Translations under genes and position numbers: made by a program | DNA from: Diaporthe sp. PMI_573 | Taxonomy: Eukaryota; Ascomycota; Sordariomycetes; Diaporthales; Diaporthaceae | Assembly: GCA_021399435.1 (NCBI GenBank) | Contig: JAJTUP010000101.1 | Coordinates: 141,130 to 205,129, forward strand | Direction: 5' to 3' | DNA length: 64,000 bases | Shown here: piece by piece, positions 22,119 to 34,251 of the stretch | Layout: each line of letters starts with the position of its first letter | Position numbering within the stretch: the first letter of the stretch is position 1 | Notes under the pieces: generated by a model | Told to the model about the DNA's origin: nothing | The model's input: only the letters and a program-made list of their open reading frames with translations | The model's database searches: none

Positions 22119-23045
22119 CGGAGTGGCTGATCATCCAGCACTGCCTGGATTTTAATACCATATTACGGTCCTCCTCGGAACTATCCTTAACCTATGTATG
22201 ACACAGACATCTGATTAATATTTTTCGATTCACACTAGTTTCATTCAGCCGACTTGACCCTCAGGAGGCTTCCTGGTCCGTCCTCCTGAGACTGCCTCTG
22301 AGAAAACTCACAGTAACCAAATTTGCAATGGAATTCGTCTACATAGATGTTCTACGTGCCCCAATCCCCGTGAGTTCGTAACTATGGACACAGGAAACAG
22401 AAGCTATGATGCATGTCCGTAGGCAGTCTTAAGGGATGGGTACTTGGCGACCAGGACCATAGCGAAAGAAGTTGCGATAAAGACACTGATTAGCAGCTTT
22501 ATATTCGATGTTATTTGATTACAATGATCTAAAAATCGAGTATTACTCTGATTGAATAATTACAGTAGATCTTGAAGGTGCTGCCGTTTAGAAGAAGGTG
22601 TTCGTGACTGATAGATCCGAACTAATGCCACCGTTAGGAAATTTAAATGAGCTCTATAAGGTATATATAGTAGTACGCATAACGTGTTAAGCCACGCAAG
22701 TGCCCCGGACATGAAACCAGCATTGGAACAAAGAACTCGAAGATTGTGAAACATGCAAAATAATGTCTTAATTTAAAAGAATTCTGCAGTAGTGACGTTG
22801 ACACAAAAATAATATCTAATAGTCGAGCTAGTATCAGTATATATCTTAGATATCAGTCTCAAGATATAAGTCCATCAGTAACACGTTAGGCTATGTTAGA
22901 TTAAAGTCGTAAATAGATTTTGCTACAGCATTGCGGACTCTAGTGCTATATATAAGTATGATTACAGCCAACCATTTAAAAGCTGTAAACTTTTCAGCAC
23001 CAGTAGTATTATAGCTAATAGGCATAGTAGTATCTTAGACCTTTT
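22119..23045. other. Downstream intergenic DNA with a 9-bp-stem hairpin
   Basis: After the esterase stop there is an inverted repeat CTCAGGAGG / CCTCCTGAG at 22260-22290 (13-nt loop). The sequence becomes AT-rich after about 22480. No gene is supported. Confidence 0.45.
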
Positions 23046-23049
23046 CCAA

Positions 23050-23871
23050 TTAATATAATATAGAATCTATGCATTCTCGACTGGCCACCAAATAAAGCTA
23101 AGAGACCTCTGAGCTACTAAACCAGACCAGACTTAATTCAGGAATATAAATTAATAGCCAAGATGTTATATATATCCTTATCCCCTTATTCGATATACAA
23201 TGCCTTAGGCTTGTATATATAGATCTTGCTAGACTTGTTACTCTTTAATACAAGTCGTGGGTTATCCTTACTTGCCTTAATATTCTTCTTGTCAACCTCC
23301 TTCTCTTCCTGCAGAATCTTAACTACTTTGCTATCTACAAACCCCGGTAGCGCTTTCTACTCAACTTACTAGCCTATATCTGGTAGTTTATCCGCTAAGC
23401 CCTGCGTTTTAGGATCCTACAAATTATTGTGCTTTAAACTAACCTTGCCCTCTACCTCGGTACCATTTATTTCTAACTTGTTGGCTGCGCTTCCTTTACT
23501 CGTAGATCCTTTTGCTTCTTGTTTGGTACTGCCTTATGTTAGTTCTTATTCTTATGTTTTGTTTTATGTGGCTTGTCTTTGTTATTATTATCGTCATTCT
23601 TGATAGAAACCTTGCTTTTAATATCTTTATTTAAGTCTTTGCCAGAGTTGTAAACTTTATCAACCTCGGCTTTTTGGTCCTTATTTACTTTGGCCGGCTC
23701 CTTATTATTGACTTTATTGTCTTTTAGGACCTCCTTTACGTCCTCTGGGTCCGGCTCTTAAGCTTTGTCACTAGCAGCATCCTCCTCTATGTTATCTAGG
23801 ACAAATTCCTAGTCTTCGGCTAGGTTGTAGTCATTAGTAACGTCTTTGCCTTTAGGTTTCAAGTCTGCCAT
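23050..23871 (-). pseudogene. Lys/Asp-rich protein of unknown function, mutated
   Basis: An ATG at 23871 opens MADLKPKGKDVTNDYNLAED, followed at once by TAG where Trp is likely, then an acidic segment and a long Lys/Asn/Asp-rich segment (about 23790-23540). Near 23520 the protein-like frame shifts and continues with more Lys-rich sequence, including VVKILQEEKEVDKKNIKASK and SSKIYIYKPKALYIE, fading out around 23050. At least five stops sit at probable Trp/Gln codons. The composition suggests a charged, partly disordered protein. I do not recognise a family; the RIP-type lesions show it was once repeated or lay beside a repeat. Confidence 0.45.
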
Positions 23872-25800
23872 AATATTGTATTCCTTTCTTTACGAACACA
23901 TTAAAGTAGTATAATGGAAGGCTGTTGTCATGCTTCGTGACTAGGGTTTATGTGCATGGGATTAAGAGTCAGAGTATGGGAATTAGGAGCTGGCGCTCTG
24001 TTTTACATATTAGCCGCCGAGCTTAGGTGCTTGACGTCAAGCTTAACTAAAGCCTCCTGTGGAGTTCTGGTCTCAGGATAGCCCCTGCGAAGCTCCTATG
24101 CGTCATGACCGCGGGGGCTGGGATCAGGGAGGCCAAGCACCCCGGCTTGGTGGCTAGCTCCGAGCTATGTGCAACGATGGCAGCGCACGGTCGACGGTCT
24201 CTCTCAAGCTATGGGCTAGACTTGCCGCACTGTCTGCAATAACTTAGAAACACTGCTCCTAGTCAAGCGCGTTACCACGACGATCACATTCGCTTTTACA
24301 CTTCTCTGAGTTCTGGTCTGTATAGGCAAACGCTCCAGATATATCATGTCCAGGTGGCGATGGAATTCCGCCTGGCCTGTGCGGGAACCTCTCTTAATAC
24401 TGCATCAAAGTCCCCGACACGGGACAAACGCAATGGGGTCGAACATCTGACCGTCCTACAAATCTAAATGAGTGCCGTTCCCTGTGGTCCGAGGGTATCG
24501 TGCTTCCTGATCCTGGCTTTCAGGCTATCGCCCCGGGCATAATCGTATCGCAATAATGATCTATGATAGCAAGCCCGTCCAAACTGGCCCCTGAATCTAG
24601 ATTTCCTTAAAACTGCAAGGAATTGACGCGCTCTTTAGGCCCTGCATGCAGACTTCAGAATCAAGTTTGTTGAGAGATAAGTGAGGCTAATTACTGCATA
24701 AGGAAGATTCGGAGACGATGTCCGAACCAGCGAATTGAGTCCCGACATGAATCCCCTGCGTCCCGACTTTGACCAGCTGGACGATGATCATCCTCCGTGT
24801 CGTACGAAGACCCGCCGCGAGACAAATGATCGTCAGTCCGACAGCCGAGAGGAAAGGCAGTCTTTCACAAAACCATTGTTTGGAGATCCTTCAGTTCGCC
24901 TGCATAAATCAACTCGAGACCCGAGAAGATCAAGAAACTGGTGAAAAAATACATTGGATGAGCAGTTTCTCTTGCCTCAATTAACTCGTCTCCATGTTCC
25001 CTGCAAAGGCAAAGTCGATAAATGACGTGCTACCGAGATATCGAAAATTCGTGGAAATCTCTTTCCAGAAAGCGAATTGACAGCCGTATTGCACTCCAGG
25101 ATTGTCGGATGCCGGCTTGTGTCAGTTCATAGTCGCACCGACTGCCGAAAGGATGAGTACTTGCAGCCCCACAATACATTGCCCACGTCACTGAAGGATT
25201 CTAAGCTCGTCCATCCCGGCGGTGTTTGCATTGCCAGTGACTGAGAAATACAGCGAAAGACACTGCGGCGTGCTGTTAAGGCATGCGTTCCACACGTCAG
25301 CTTACCAGCTGTGGTAGAGGGATCCTCGAACCACAAAATGCGGCTTCTGCCTGTGAGACATGTCAGCTCAACCGGAGCAGCCGGAGGAAAAAGTCCTACC
25401 CAATCGCTTGAATGGACTAACGTCAAATAAGCTTTCAGAAAAGCTTAGTTAGGATTCACTACCTAGTAGATTCACGTGCGAATGCCCTTGATGCGCAAGA
25501 GCTGAATGCACACGGCCTGTGGAGTCTTGTGACTCCCCTCAGGAGGCTCGCACTTGCAGAAGCCGAGAAGTCCGACCCTCGGGGAGTCAAGTGCTACGGG
25601 AGGAGGACGGCGGCGAATATAAAAGACATAAAAGGTTTCGTTAATCTTGCTGTCAACTTCAGATGACGGGCACAACAGCAAGAACTTTACCTTTCAACCA
25701 TTCAGAGACAATACATCAGAGACTTCAGCCAAAAAAAAAAAGAATCCGGATATTCGCGCCCAAAAAAATGGATGGCGCGCCCAATTTCATGACTAATCAT
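23872..25800. other. GC-normal intergenic DNA, no gene supported
   Basis: Overlapping short frames on both strands (24735-24984 plus, 25127-25426 minus, 25472-25681 minus) show no convincing motif. A short inverted repeat CCAAGC...GCTTGG lies at about 24132-24151. The last 60 bases (25741-25800) resemble 19560-19612. The left end of the hAT-like element begins at 25801. Confidence 0.4.
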
Positions 25801-25815
25801 CAGAGTTGTGACAAA
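25801..25815. repeat. Left terminal inverted repeat of hAT-like element
   Basis: CAGAGTTGTGACAAA, exactly complementary to 34878-34892. A second partial copy (CAGAGTTGTGA) begins at 25824. Confidence 0.8.
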
Positions 25816-25835
25816 TTGGAACTCAGAGTTGTGAA

Positions 25836-26030
25836 TATACAAGAGATATACAGATATACAGATATACAAGATATACAGATATACAAATATACAGATATAC
25901 AGATATACAAGACCCTAGATATACAGATATACAAGATATACAAATGTATAGATATACAGATATACAAATATACAGTATATCTTGTATATTTGTATATCTA
26001 TTATACAGTTATACAAATATACAAGTAAAT
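25836..26030. repeat. Left subterminal ATATACAGATATACAAG repeats
   Basis: Irregular direct and inverted copies of a TATACAGATATACAAG-type motif occur just inside the left terminal repeat. The same motif family recurs at 32620-32710 and 34705-34870. In hAT elements such subterminal arrays bind transposase; the role here is inferred. Confidence 0.75.
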
Positions 26031-26284
26031 ATACTTAATTAATTTAATAATAATATAATAATTTAATAATTTAGTACCTAAATATACTTTTATTACTAGT
26101 ATAATTCTTTTACTTTTAGCTTATATTTTATTTAATATTTATATATAATATAAACAACTTAAATTTATTAACTAGTACAAATTACTACTATTTATTATAA
26201 CATTTATTTAAATTACTATTTTATATTTTTAATATGTAAAACTATCTATATGGACTATACTATTAGTATATTAAATTATATAAA

Positions 26285-29200
26285 TTAATCTAAATCACTA
26301 TTATCCCCTTCTTCTAAGTCTGTATTAGATTCGCTAGATGATTCTTTATATAAATCTGGATATTTTTTAACTTTAAGTACTTTTTTCTCTTTTTTATTAT
26401 ATTTTAATATAAGTAGTTCCTTTCGTGTAGTATGTTTTAAATTAGTACGCCTATTAGTAATAATATTTGTTCCACTATTAAAATTACCCTTAATAGTAGC
26501 AGAAGTAGCTGGAATATTTAAATATTTAATAGCTAATATTGATAAGTAAGGATATAAAGCTTTATTTAACTCCCACCATTTAAAGATTAAAAACTAAATA
26601 ATAATAAGTATTAGTAAAATGTATATATATATATATTATTAAGGTTATTTACTTACTTCTCCTGGTTTAGGTGTTTTTTTTAAATACTTTTCAATTTCTT
26701 CTTTTAAGTTATCATTAATATTATTATTTGATGAATAATTAATTCTATTAGTTGGAAATAAAGAATTTAATATCTTTTTCTCTTTTATTTTTCTATGGTT
26801 TTTCTTTTGAGGTGATGGGTTTTTATTTGTTAAATCAATATAAATTTCGTTTTGATTAATTAATGGCGGCGGTAATATAGATTCTACTTCTTTTCCTTTA
26901 TCGTTTTTAATTTTATTATAAATCCTATAATGAAAATTAGTTATTAATATATTAAATAATAAATATAAAAGTATAAAACTTACTCTTTTAGTTGAATAAA
27001 TAATAGTTCTTTAATATATTCAATCTTATTAAAAGAAAACCCTAGCTCTCTTAAAGCTATTATATTCTTTCGTGGATCTAATAGTGTAGAAAATATATAT
27101 GTTTTATGTTTTTTAACATCTTTAGTTGTCCATATAAAGTTGGTTGGAAAGTAATTATTTAATTTGTCTAGCCCTTTATTAATAGCTTTTATAAAAGATT
27201 GGGCATATAGATGTAATAAAACCTATTATATATTATTAATTTACTACTTTTAAATCTTTTAATAAATATAACTTACTCCATCTTCTTCTCCTAGATTTAA
27301 TTCATTAATATATAGCTGTTTTAAATTTAATAGCTTTTTATATATATTTTTAATAAAGCTTAGCGTTAAACTTAAAGTAGGGTAGCTTAAACCTTGTAAT
27401 TGTATAGTTGGCTTGTAAAAAAGATATAAAATATCTCTTAAATTTGTTAATTGTATCTAATCTCGTTCGGAAATAAATATCTCTTTTAATAGACCATGGT
27501 TAAAGTCTTTAATAAGTTGGTTAATAGGATATTGAAAGTCTAATGCTATATCTAGCATTTTATATAAAGAATTCCAACGAGTATTAATATCTATTAATAA
27601 AAAGTTAGCTTTAAATTAAATTAAATGATTAATATATAAGTACCTATTGGAATTAAAGTTCTATTATCTTCTTTTTCAACTTTATTATTAAGTTTATACT
27701 CATAAAGAATTTCAAGCCAATGCTTTCTTATTTGTTGATTTCTTTTAACTATAATAGTAATTCGTCGAATTTTATTAGGTAAACCTATTATTTTAGGGTA
27801 TTTAGTTAGTATATACTTGTCTATTATTAATAGTTAATTAAAATATACCTAGTAATTTGTTTAAAGTTATTTCTTTTTCCGTTTTAGAAATAGTTTCCTA
27901 CTCTTCTCTATTTAATGTAAAAATATTTGATAATTTGATTTCTTGTAATTCTTTACTATTAATAGTACTTTTATTAAAGCTATTAATAATAGCTTTTGCT
28001 GTTAAATTAAATATATGAGCTGTACAGCGTATATCATTTTCAAACTCATTATTATTCTCTATAAAATATTCGTTTTTAAAGTTCTCGATAAATGTATTAT
28101 TGTTTGAACCGTTATCTCGAGTTATACTATATATATTAGTTACTATACTAGTTAAATAAAATAACTTAAATTAAAATAATTAGATAAATTACCTATTAAT
28201 AGTATTTAAAGGTAGCTCTAATGGAATAGCTATATTATTTTGAAAAATCTTGAATATATAATCTCTACTATGGGCTTTATGTAAAATTTCAAACCCTAGT
28301 TTATTATATGTATTAGTAAAAGACTTTAAATAATATAATATATTTTATTACCTATTAGATGATAGTCTGGCTTGTAATCTTTATTAATAAAATTCATTAT
28401 AATACCTAAATACCCATAAGAATTAATGGAAGTCCAGATATCTAATTGTATTGAAATTCCGGTATTATTTTCAATTTGTTTTTTTATAATTGTTTTAAGG
28501 TCTTGTATAGTATTATTATAGGAAACTCGTAAAAAAGCTCGTAGCTTTCTATAATATATTTTAGGTGTATTTCTATATAATTAATAAATTAGTAAGTTAT
28601 TAAATATATAAAACTATTAAATAATATATAACTTACTCATTTAAATATTCCGTTAATTCGTTAAAGCTTTTAGAAGATAAAACATGAAAAGATAGGTTAT
28701 TAGAGGATAGAAAATTAATAATCTTCTCTAAATAGACTTTATTATCTATATTTAGATTCTGAGAAAACCCTCGTTTTTTTCGATTTCCACTAAAAGATTC
28801 ACTAATAGATAATTGGGTACTTTGTTGAGAGTTTATCTCTAATTCCCGGTGAGAAGCCTCGTTATAATTACTTCCTAATAAAAATAAATTAATATAAATT
28901 CTTTAACTTAATTTAATATAAATATAATAATAAACTTACTTTTTATTTTTGTATTTTCTTCTTTATTAGTAGTAGCTATTATTTTATGTTTATCTTTATA
29001 GTGATTTATACCATTAGAGCTAATTTGAGCTCTAACAGCATTATAGCTAAAATAACTTTTACATCCTGGCATAGTACAAAAGAAAACAACTTTTCGAGGA
29101 GTAGAATAGTCAATTTCTAATAGTTTATAAGTAAAAAGGCCTGCTGTAATAGCATAAGCATTAGGTGCTTTAAAGATAAACGTAGATTTATTTCCTTTTT

Positions 29201-29390
29201 CGTTTTTAAATTCTTCGCTTTTTTTATTTGGCTTTTTAAAGATATTAGGGGTAGGAACTATATTAACGCTACTATGGTTACTATTAGAGTAACTATCGTC
29301 GTTAGGATCAGATTCCTGAGCCGGTCGAATTTGATATCCAGACTGAGAAGGTCTAGAAGGTCCAGCAATAAAAGAATTAAAAGAATCCAT
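26285..29390 (-). pseudogene. hAT transposase, many introns, at least two inactivating changes
   Basis: The ATG at 29390 starts a 150-codon exon with a Ser/Asn/Pro-rich head and a BED-like zinc finger (C-x4-C with H-x4-H: CTMPGCKSYF ... HYKDKH). A GTAAGT donor after 28940 joins an exon at 28874. At least eight further short introns of about 40-65 bp give one long frame. hAT landmarks follow in order: IQLDIWTSINSYGYLGI, ITRDNGSNNNTF, DIRCTAHIFNL, KIRRITIIVKRN and DINTRWNSLYKMLD. The C-terminal dimerisation block holds KWWELNKALYPYLSILAIKY and LNIPATSAT, ending at 26285. One TAG replaces a probable Trp near 27893. The usual S-A-x-x-E-R reads S-A-T-I-K-G, so the probable catalytic Glu has become Lys (GAG to AAG). 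The gene is about 25% GC yet otherwise open. Confidence 0.85.
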
Positions 29391-29560
29391 ATTTATATAG
29401 ATTTTTCTAATATATAATAATAATAGATAGACTAGTAAGTTAAGGTTATAACTATTGATAAGTTGTTAAAATCTTAGTTAATATAAACTTAGATAAGGAA
29501 AAGAAAGAAAGAAAAGATAAAAAGAAAAGTAGAATAATAAGCTAAATATATAATTAAATT

Positions 29561-29737
29561 TATTAGTCTATTAGTCTAGTAGTCTATTAGTCTATTAGTC
29601 TATTAGTCTATTAGTCTATTAGTCTATTAGTCTATTAGTCTAGTAGTCTAGTAGTCTAGTAGTCTAGTAGTCTAGTAGTCTAGTAGTCTAGTAGTCTAGT
29701 AGTATAGTAGTCTAGTAGTCTAGTAGTCTAGTAGTTT
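29561..29737. repeat. 8-bp tandem array TATTAGTC / TAGTAGTC
   Basis: About 20 tandem copies of an 8-bp unit that drifts from TATTAGTC to TAGTAGTC. It lies between the two genes of the hAT-like element, and a related array (TATTAGTT) occurs at 33670-33876. Confidence 0.9.
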
Positions 29738-30174
29738 ATAATAATAAGCTATTACTATAGAATAGATTACTGTTATAAAATAAGTTATTATTATAAAATA
29801 TACTATTACTATAAAATAAACTATTAATATAGAATAGATTAAGGCTATAAAATAAGCTATTATTATAGAATAGACTATTACTATAGTCTAAACTATAGTC
29901 TATAACTATATAATAAATGTATATAAATAAAGATCTTCTTTATTAAATTATTATTAATAAAAGTAAAATAAATAGTAGATATCTAATAAACTATTAAGCT
30001 ATTAGCTTACTATATATCTTTTTTACTTATTATATAGTCTAAATATAAAACTTATATTATAGTTTTAAAATAAAGAAAATTCTATTAATCTACAGAATAA
30101 AAAATTGTTTAAAATAGTATAGGTATATATTAGCTCACCCTAAACTATACTAAAATAACTAAGAAACCCTAACC

Positions 30175-31539
30175 CTACTTAGAACCCCGCTCAGAAGCAC
30201 AATTACTACGACGACCCTTCTGAACATGCCTACAATGCATACGAATTTGACACTGAGAAATAAAGACTTTCTCACAGTCTAGACACAAATAGCACCTAGG
30301 ATATCCATCAGCCTCAAAGTACTATTAATAAATTAGTATATATTATAAATAAGGGTTAGGAATAAGTATTATTTACTTACATTATACCATAAAGCATAGC
30401 CATAGTTATAATCAACTATGTCGATAAATTCACGTTCTGGGTGGTACATTAAAAAGCATTTCCAGGCATTATTAGGACACTTTTCTTGAGTAATTTCCTT
30501 ATACCAGTGCTATATAATAGTTAGTATATATAATATTAATAAAGGGTTAGGGTTATTACTTACTTCTTCAGCATGAGGGGAGGGCTGTTGAATTTAGCCA
30601 GCATTATATGCGTCAGCAAGAGCATCAAGTTCCTCGTCTGTTAAAAGCTATAATAGGGTTAATAGTTGGTAAGATATACTATTAAATGGAGCAAAAAAAG
30701 GGCTAATTTTAAGTATACTTACACAAGGAGTTTCTACTTCTTGTGTAAAGATATTGCCTAGAAAAGGGAGGGGGCTCGATGTTAAGAAGGTCGGTAAGAT
30801 TTAGTTCGTCGTCTTCAAGTGGGACCGTCGAATACTATATAAAAATTATCAATAAATAGAGCCAAAAAAGGGCTATTTAATGATATATAACGTACCTAAA
30901 AGAACGGATGGTCAGGGTCAACAGCAGGGTTTTTATCCACGGGGGACAGAGATAAAGGTGAGGGAGGGAGGGGGTGTTGGGCCGCAAGCTAATTAGATAA
31001 TTAGGGTTAGGGTTAATAATACTTTCTAGGGTTAAATACCTCTAATTCAGCTAGCTGAATAGTAGCTTGAGCTAATTTAGTATCCATAGTAGAAGGGTGA
31101 AGCTAAAATAAAAATATTAATAAAAAGAAAAAGAGTAAAAAATAGGGTAATAGAAAGACTTACTGAGGTTTGCGGCTTGTCTATTAGCTGAATAGGGTTG
31201 TAAGGAGTGTTTTCACGCCCCTCAAATCCATTTGACCCCTATAATATATTAGTATTAAAAAAGAATGAGAAATAAAAGAAAAAAAAGAAGAAAAAGAAAA
31301 AGAAAAAAAGAAAAAGGGGGAAAACGTACGTAATAAGGAGGATTACTAGGGTTATACGGCAAATCGGCGGTACTCAAGTGGGGGTTAGGGTTCTATAATA
31401 TTATTAGTGATAATAAAAGAAGAAAAAAAGAAAAAAGACGTACGGTAGGGGGTAGGGTGTCGATAATAGAGTCGATAAAAGTGGAAAAAGCGAGCTTTAG
31501 GAGCTCGGCTTGGGCACGACGGGTAATGTAGGAAGACAT
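30175..31539 (-). pseudogene. Second gene of hAT-like element, Cys/His-cluster C-terminus
   Basis: From the ATG at 31539 (MSSYITRRAQAELLKLAFST) nine exons can be read, joined by eight GT-AG introns of about 50-90 bp, nearly all in phase 0. The protein (about 285 residues) has Pro-rich middle exons (LAAQHPLPPSPLSLSP). An acidic Leu-rich exon follows, then a Trp/Tyr-rich exon (HWYKEITQEKCPNNAWKCFL). The last exon carries C-x2-C-x2-C...C-x5-H-C-x2-H...C (YLCLDCEKVF then MHCRHVQKG), a probable zinc-binding cluster, and stops at 30175. Three lesions are visible: TAG for probable CAG at the end of exon 5, TAA for probable CAA in exon 7, and a frame change in a C-run in exon 6. It is GC-richer than the transposase. 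The family is unknown; an accessory transposition or DNA-binding protein is an inference from position. Confidence 0.6.
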
Positions 31540-31719
31540 TGTAAATAAGGGTTAGGGGTAAGAGATATAAGTGTGTTTTAAGTAGTAGAGTAGTAGGTAA
31601 GATGTGTTAAATCGATAATAAAACTGATAGAGAGGAAGGAAAAAAGAAAAGAAAGAAAGAAAGGAATAGCCTCTATATTTATGTTTGATTTCAAGCTACT
31701 ATAAACACTTACTATAGGC

Positions 31720-32440
31720 TTTAGAAAGTCTAAATAATAGATAGATAGGCCGGAAGCCGTGGAAAGTCTAAATAATAGTCTATTAATGGATAAATAAGCC
31801 GGAAGCTATGGAAAGTCTAAATAATAGATATATAAGCCGGAAGCTATGGAAAGTCTAAATAATAGATATATAAGCCGGAAGCCGTGGAAAGTCTAAATAA
31901 TAGTTTATTAATAGATAGATAAGCCGGAAGCTATGGAAAGTCTAAATAATAGATAGATAAGCCGGAAGCTATGGAAAGTCTAAATAATAGATAGATAAGC
32001 CGGAAGCTATAGAAAGTCTAAATAATAGATAGATAAGCCGGAAGCTATGGAAAGTCTAAATAATAGATACATAAGCCGGAAGCTATAGAAAGTCTAAATA
32101 ATAGATACATAAGCCGGAAGCTATAGAAAGTCTAAATAATAGATACATAAGCTGGCAGCCTTGAAAAGTCGAGATAATAGATAGATGGGCTGGCAGCCTT
32201 GAAAAGTCTAGATAATAGATAGATAGGGCTGGAAGCCTTAGAAAGTCTAGATAATAGATAGATGGGCTGGCAGCCTTGAAAAGTCTAGATAATAGATAGA
32301 TGGGCTGGAAGCCTTAGAAAGTCTAGATAATAGATAGATGGGCTAAAAGTCTTAGAAAGTCTAATAATAGATAGATGGGCTAAAAGCCTTAGAAAGTCTA
32401 AATAATAGATAAATCAGCTAGAAGCCTTAGAAAGTTTATA
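31720..32440. repeat. 38-bp minisatellite, about 19 copies
   Basis: Tandem copies of a unit of about 38 bp containing AAGTCTAAATAATAGATAGA and AAGCCGGAAGCTATGGA. The 5' copies share AAGCCGGAAGC and the 3' copies drift to GGGCTGGCAGCC and then GGGCTAAAAGCC, so divergence increases along the array. Confidence 0.92.
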
Positions 32441-33669
32441 TAATAAATAGATTATATAAATAGATTAGATAGATAAATTAGATAAATAAATTAAATAGAT
32501 TGCTAAAATTAAATAAATGGGTTAAATAATAAATTAAATAAATAAAACTAAAAATAAAGTCTAAAAGTATATAATATAGCCTAATTTATATATTTTTAAA
32601 AAGACTTAACTTAATTTAGTTATATACCTGTATACTTATATACCTAGGTATACAAATATACAGATATATAAGACCCTTAGGTATACAGGTATATAGTTGT
32701 ATACTAAACTGTTACAACTCTGTAGACAATATAAATAAATATATTACCCGGCTTACACGGGGCATATATATACACTATATAAGTAAAGTCAGCTATATAA
32801 GGGACGAATATCTAATATAAATATGAATTTGTAGACTCTATAGTATAAATAAACTGACGCTTGACTTAATATGTGTAAAATTATCGTGTTACCCGTAAAA
32901 TTGTAATAAAGCAAAGCTGTAGTATGTGTAACTTATATAAATAAGTTGACTACGTATAATAAAAGATGTGAAGCGATTAAGAGGATACGAGTTCAACTCG
33001 CCCTTAGATTAGCTTTTTGCCCTTTTTTAAGTCTTTAGGGTTTTTTACTTAATAATAGGCCTTGGCTTTTAATAATTAGACGTTTTTTCTTATTAGGGTT
33101 TTTATACTAATAAATAAAGAATATACTTTATTTTAGTATTATTTTTTTTTAAAATAAAGGCTTTTTATTAATATTAAAGATATTTTAAACTAATATATAA
33201 ATAATATTTATATAGACTTTTTATTAAATATTAATATATTTTACTATTTATAGATTATTTTTATTATAATTATATACTTTAGTTAAACTTATATATATTT
33301 AATATATTATCTTTTATTAATATTTTGCTTAAAATAGGCTTAGATAGCTAAATATATTTTTAAAAGTTTTATTTATAGTTTAAAGATTTTTTATAGCTTG
33401 AGTCTTTAAGTTATATTTATAAAAGTTATATGGCTTTATAGAGACAAATTAGCTCTATAATATATATTATTTAGACTTTTTTTAATTTATATAAGTTGTA
33501 TATATATATAAAATTTGTAGTTTTATACTAAAAACTACAAACTATAAAACTATAAAACTACAAACTATAAAACTATAAAACCCTTTAACTATCATTACTA
33601 TATTTATATAGTATAAATGTAGTAATATAGTAATATTACTATAATGTATTAAATTTGTCATAACTTTGT
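32441..33669. other. AT-rich interior of hAT-like element, no gene seen
   Basis: Holds an internal copy of the right end (32620-32722, ending GTTACAACTCTG), then AT-rich DNA. GAGTTCAACTC at about 32991 followed by a T6 run recalls a pol III B-box and terminator, but no tRNA fold is present. A short AACTATAAAACTATAAAACT array occurs at about 33540-33585. Confidence 0.45.
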
Positions 33670-33876
33670 CTATTAGTCTATTAGTCTATTAGTTTATTAG
33701 TTTATTAGTTTATTAGTTTATTAGTTTATTAGTTTATTAGTTTATTAGTTATTAGTTTATTAGTTTATTAGTTTATTAGTTATAGTTTATTAGTTTATTA
33801 GTTTATTAGTTTATTAGTTATTAGTTTATTAGTTTATTAGTTTATTAGTTTATTAGTTTATTAGTTTATTAGTTAT
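33670..33876. repeat. 8-bp tandem array TATTAGTT
   Basis: About 25 copies of TATTAGTT with a few one-to-four-base slips. Related by sequence to the array at 29561-29737. Confidence 0.9.
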
Positions 33877-33954
33877 TAAAATATATAATAATGTTATAAG
33901 TAAAAAGTAATTCTTTTTTTTAACCTTTTTAAGTTAAATATATCTTATATATAA

Positions 33955-34094
33955 TTATTATATTATTATATTATTATATTATTGTATTATTGTATTCTTG
34001 TATTTCTATATTATTGTATTCTTGTATTCCTGTATTATTGTATTCTTGTATTCCTGTATTATTATATCTTGTATTCCTGTATTATTACAACTCT
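33955..34094. repeat. TATTATTATA / TTGTATTCTTGTATTCC microsatellite
   Basis: Low-complexity array of TATTAT and (ATTCTTGT / ATTCCTGT) units. It ends in TTACAACTCTAGTTGT (34085-34100), which resembles a degenerate element end. Confidence 0.75.
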
Positions 34095-34251
34095 AGTTGT
34101 CATACTTAAATAAGTAAAATACAAAGGCCTTGGGTTAACTTATAAAATACAGGTTTTTTTTAAGTCTTTTAAAAAGACTTAATAGATATAAATTAAATAA
34201 TAAATAGCTAATAGCTAATAGCTAATAGCTAATAGTTAATAGCTAATAGTA

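Noticed and set aside
29561..29737. CRISPR-like array
   Set aside because: The repeats are contiguous 8-bp units without spacers, and the genome is fungal.
32985..33025. tRNA or SINE with B-box-like GAGTTCAACTC and a following T6 run
   Set aside because: The T-arm does not pair properly and no A-box or acceptor stem was found.
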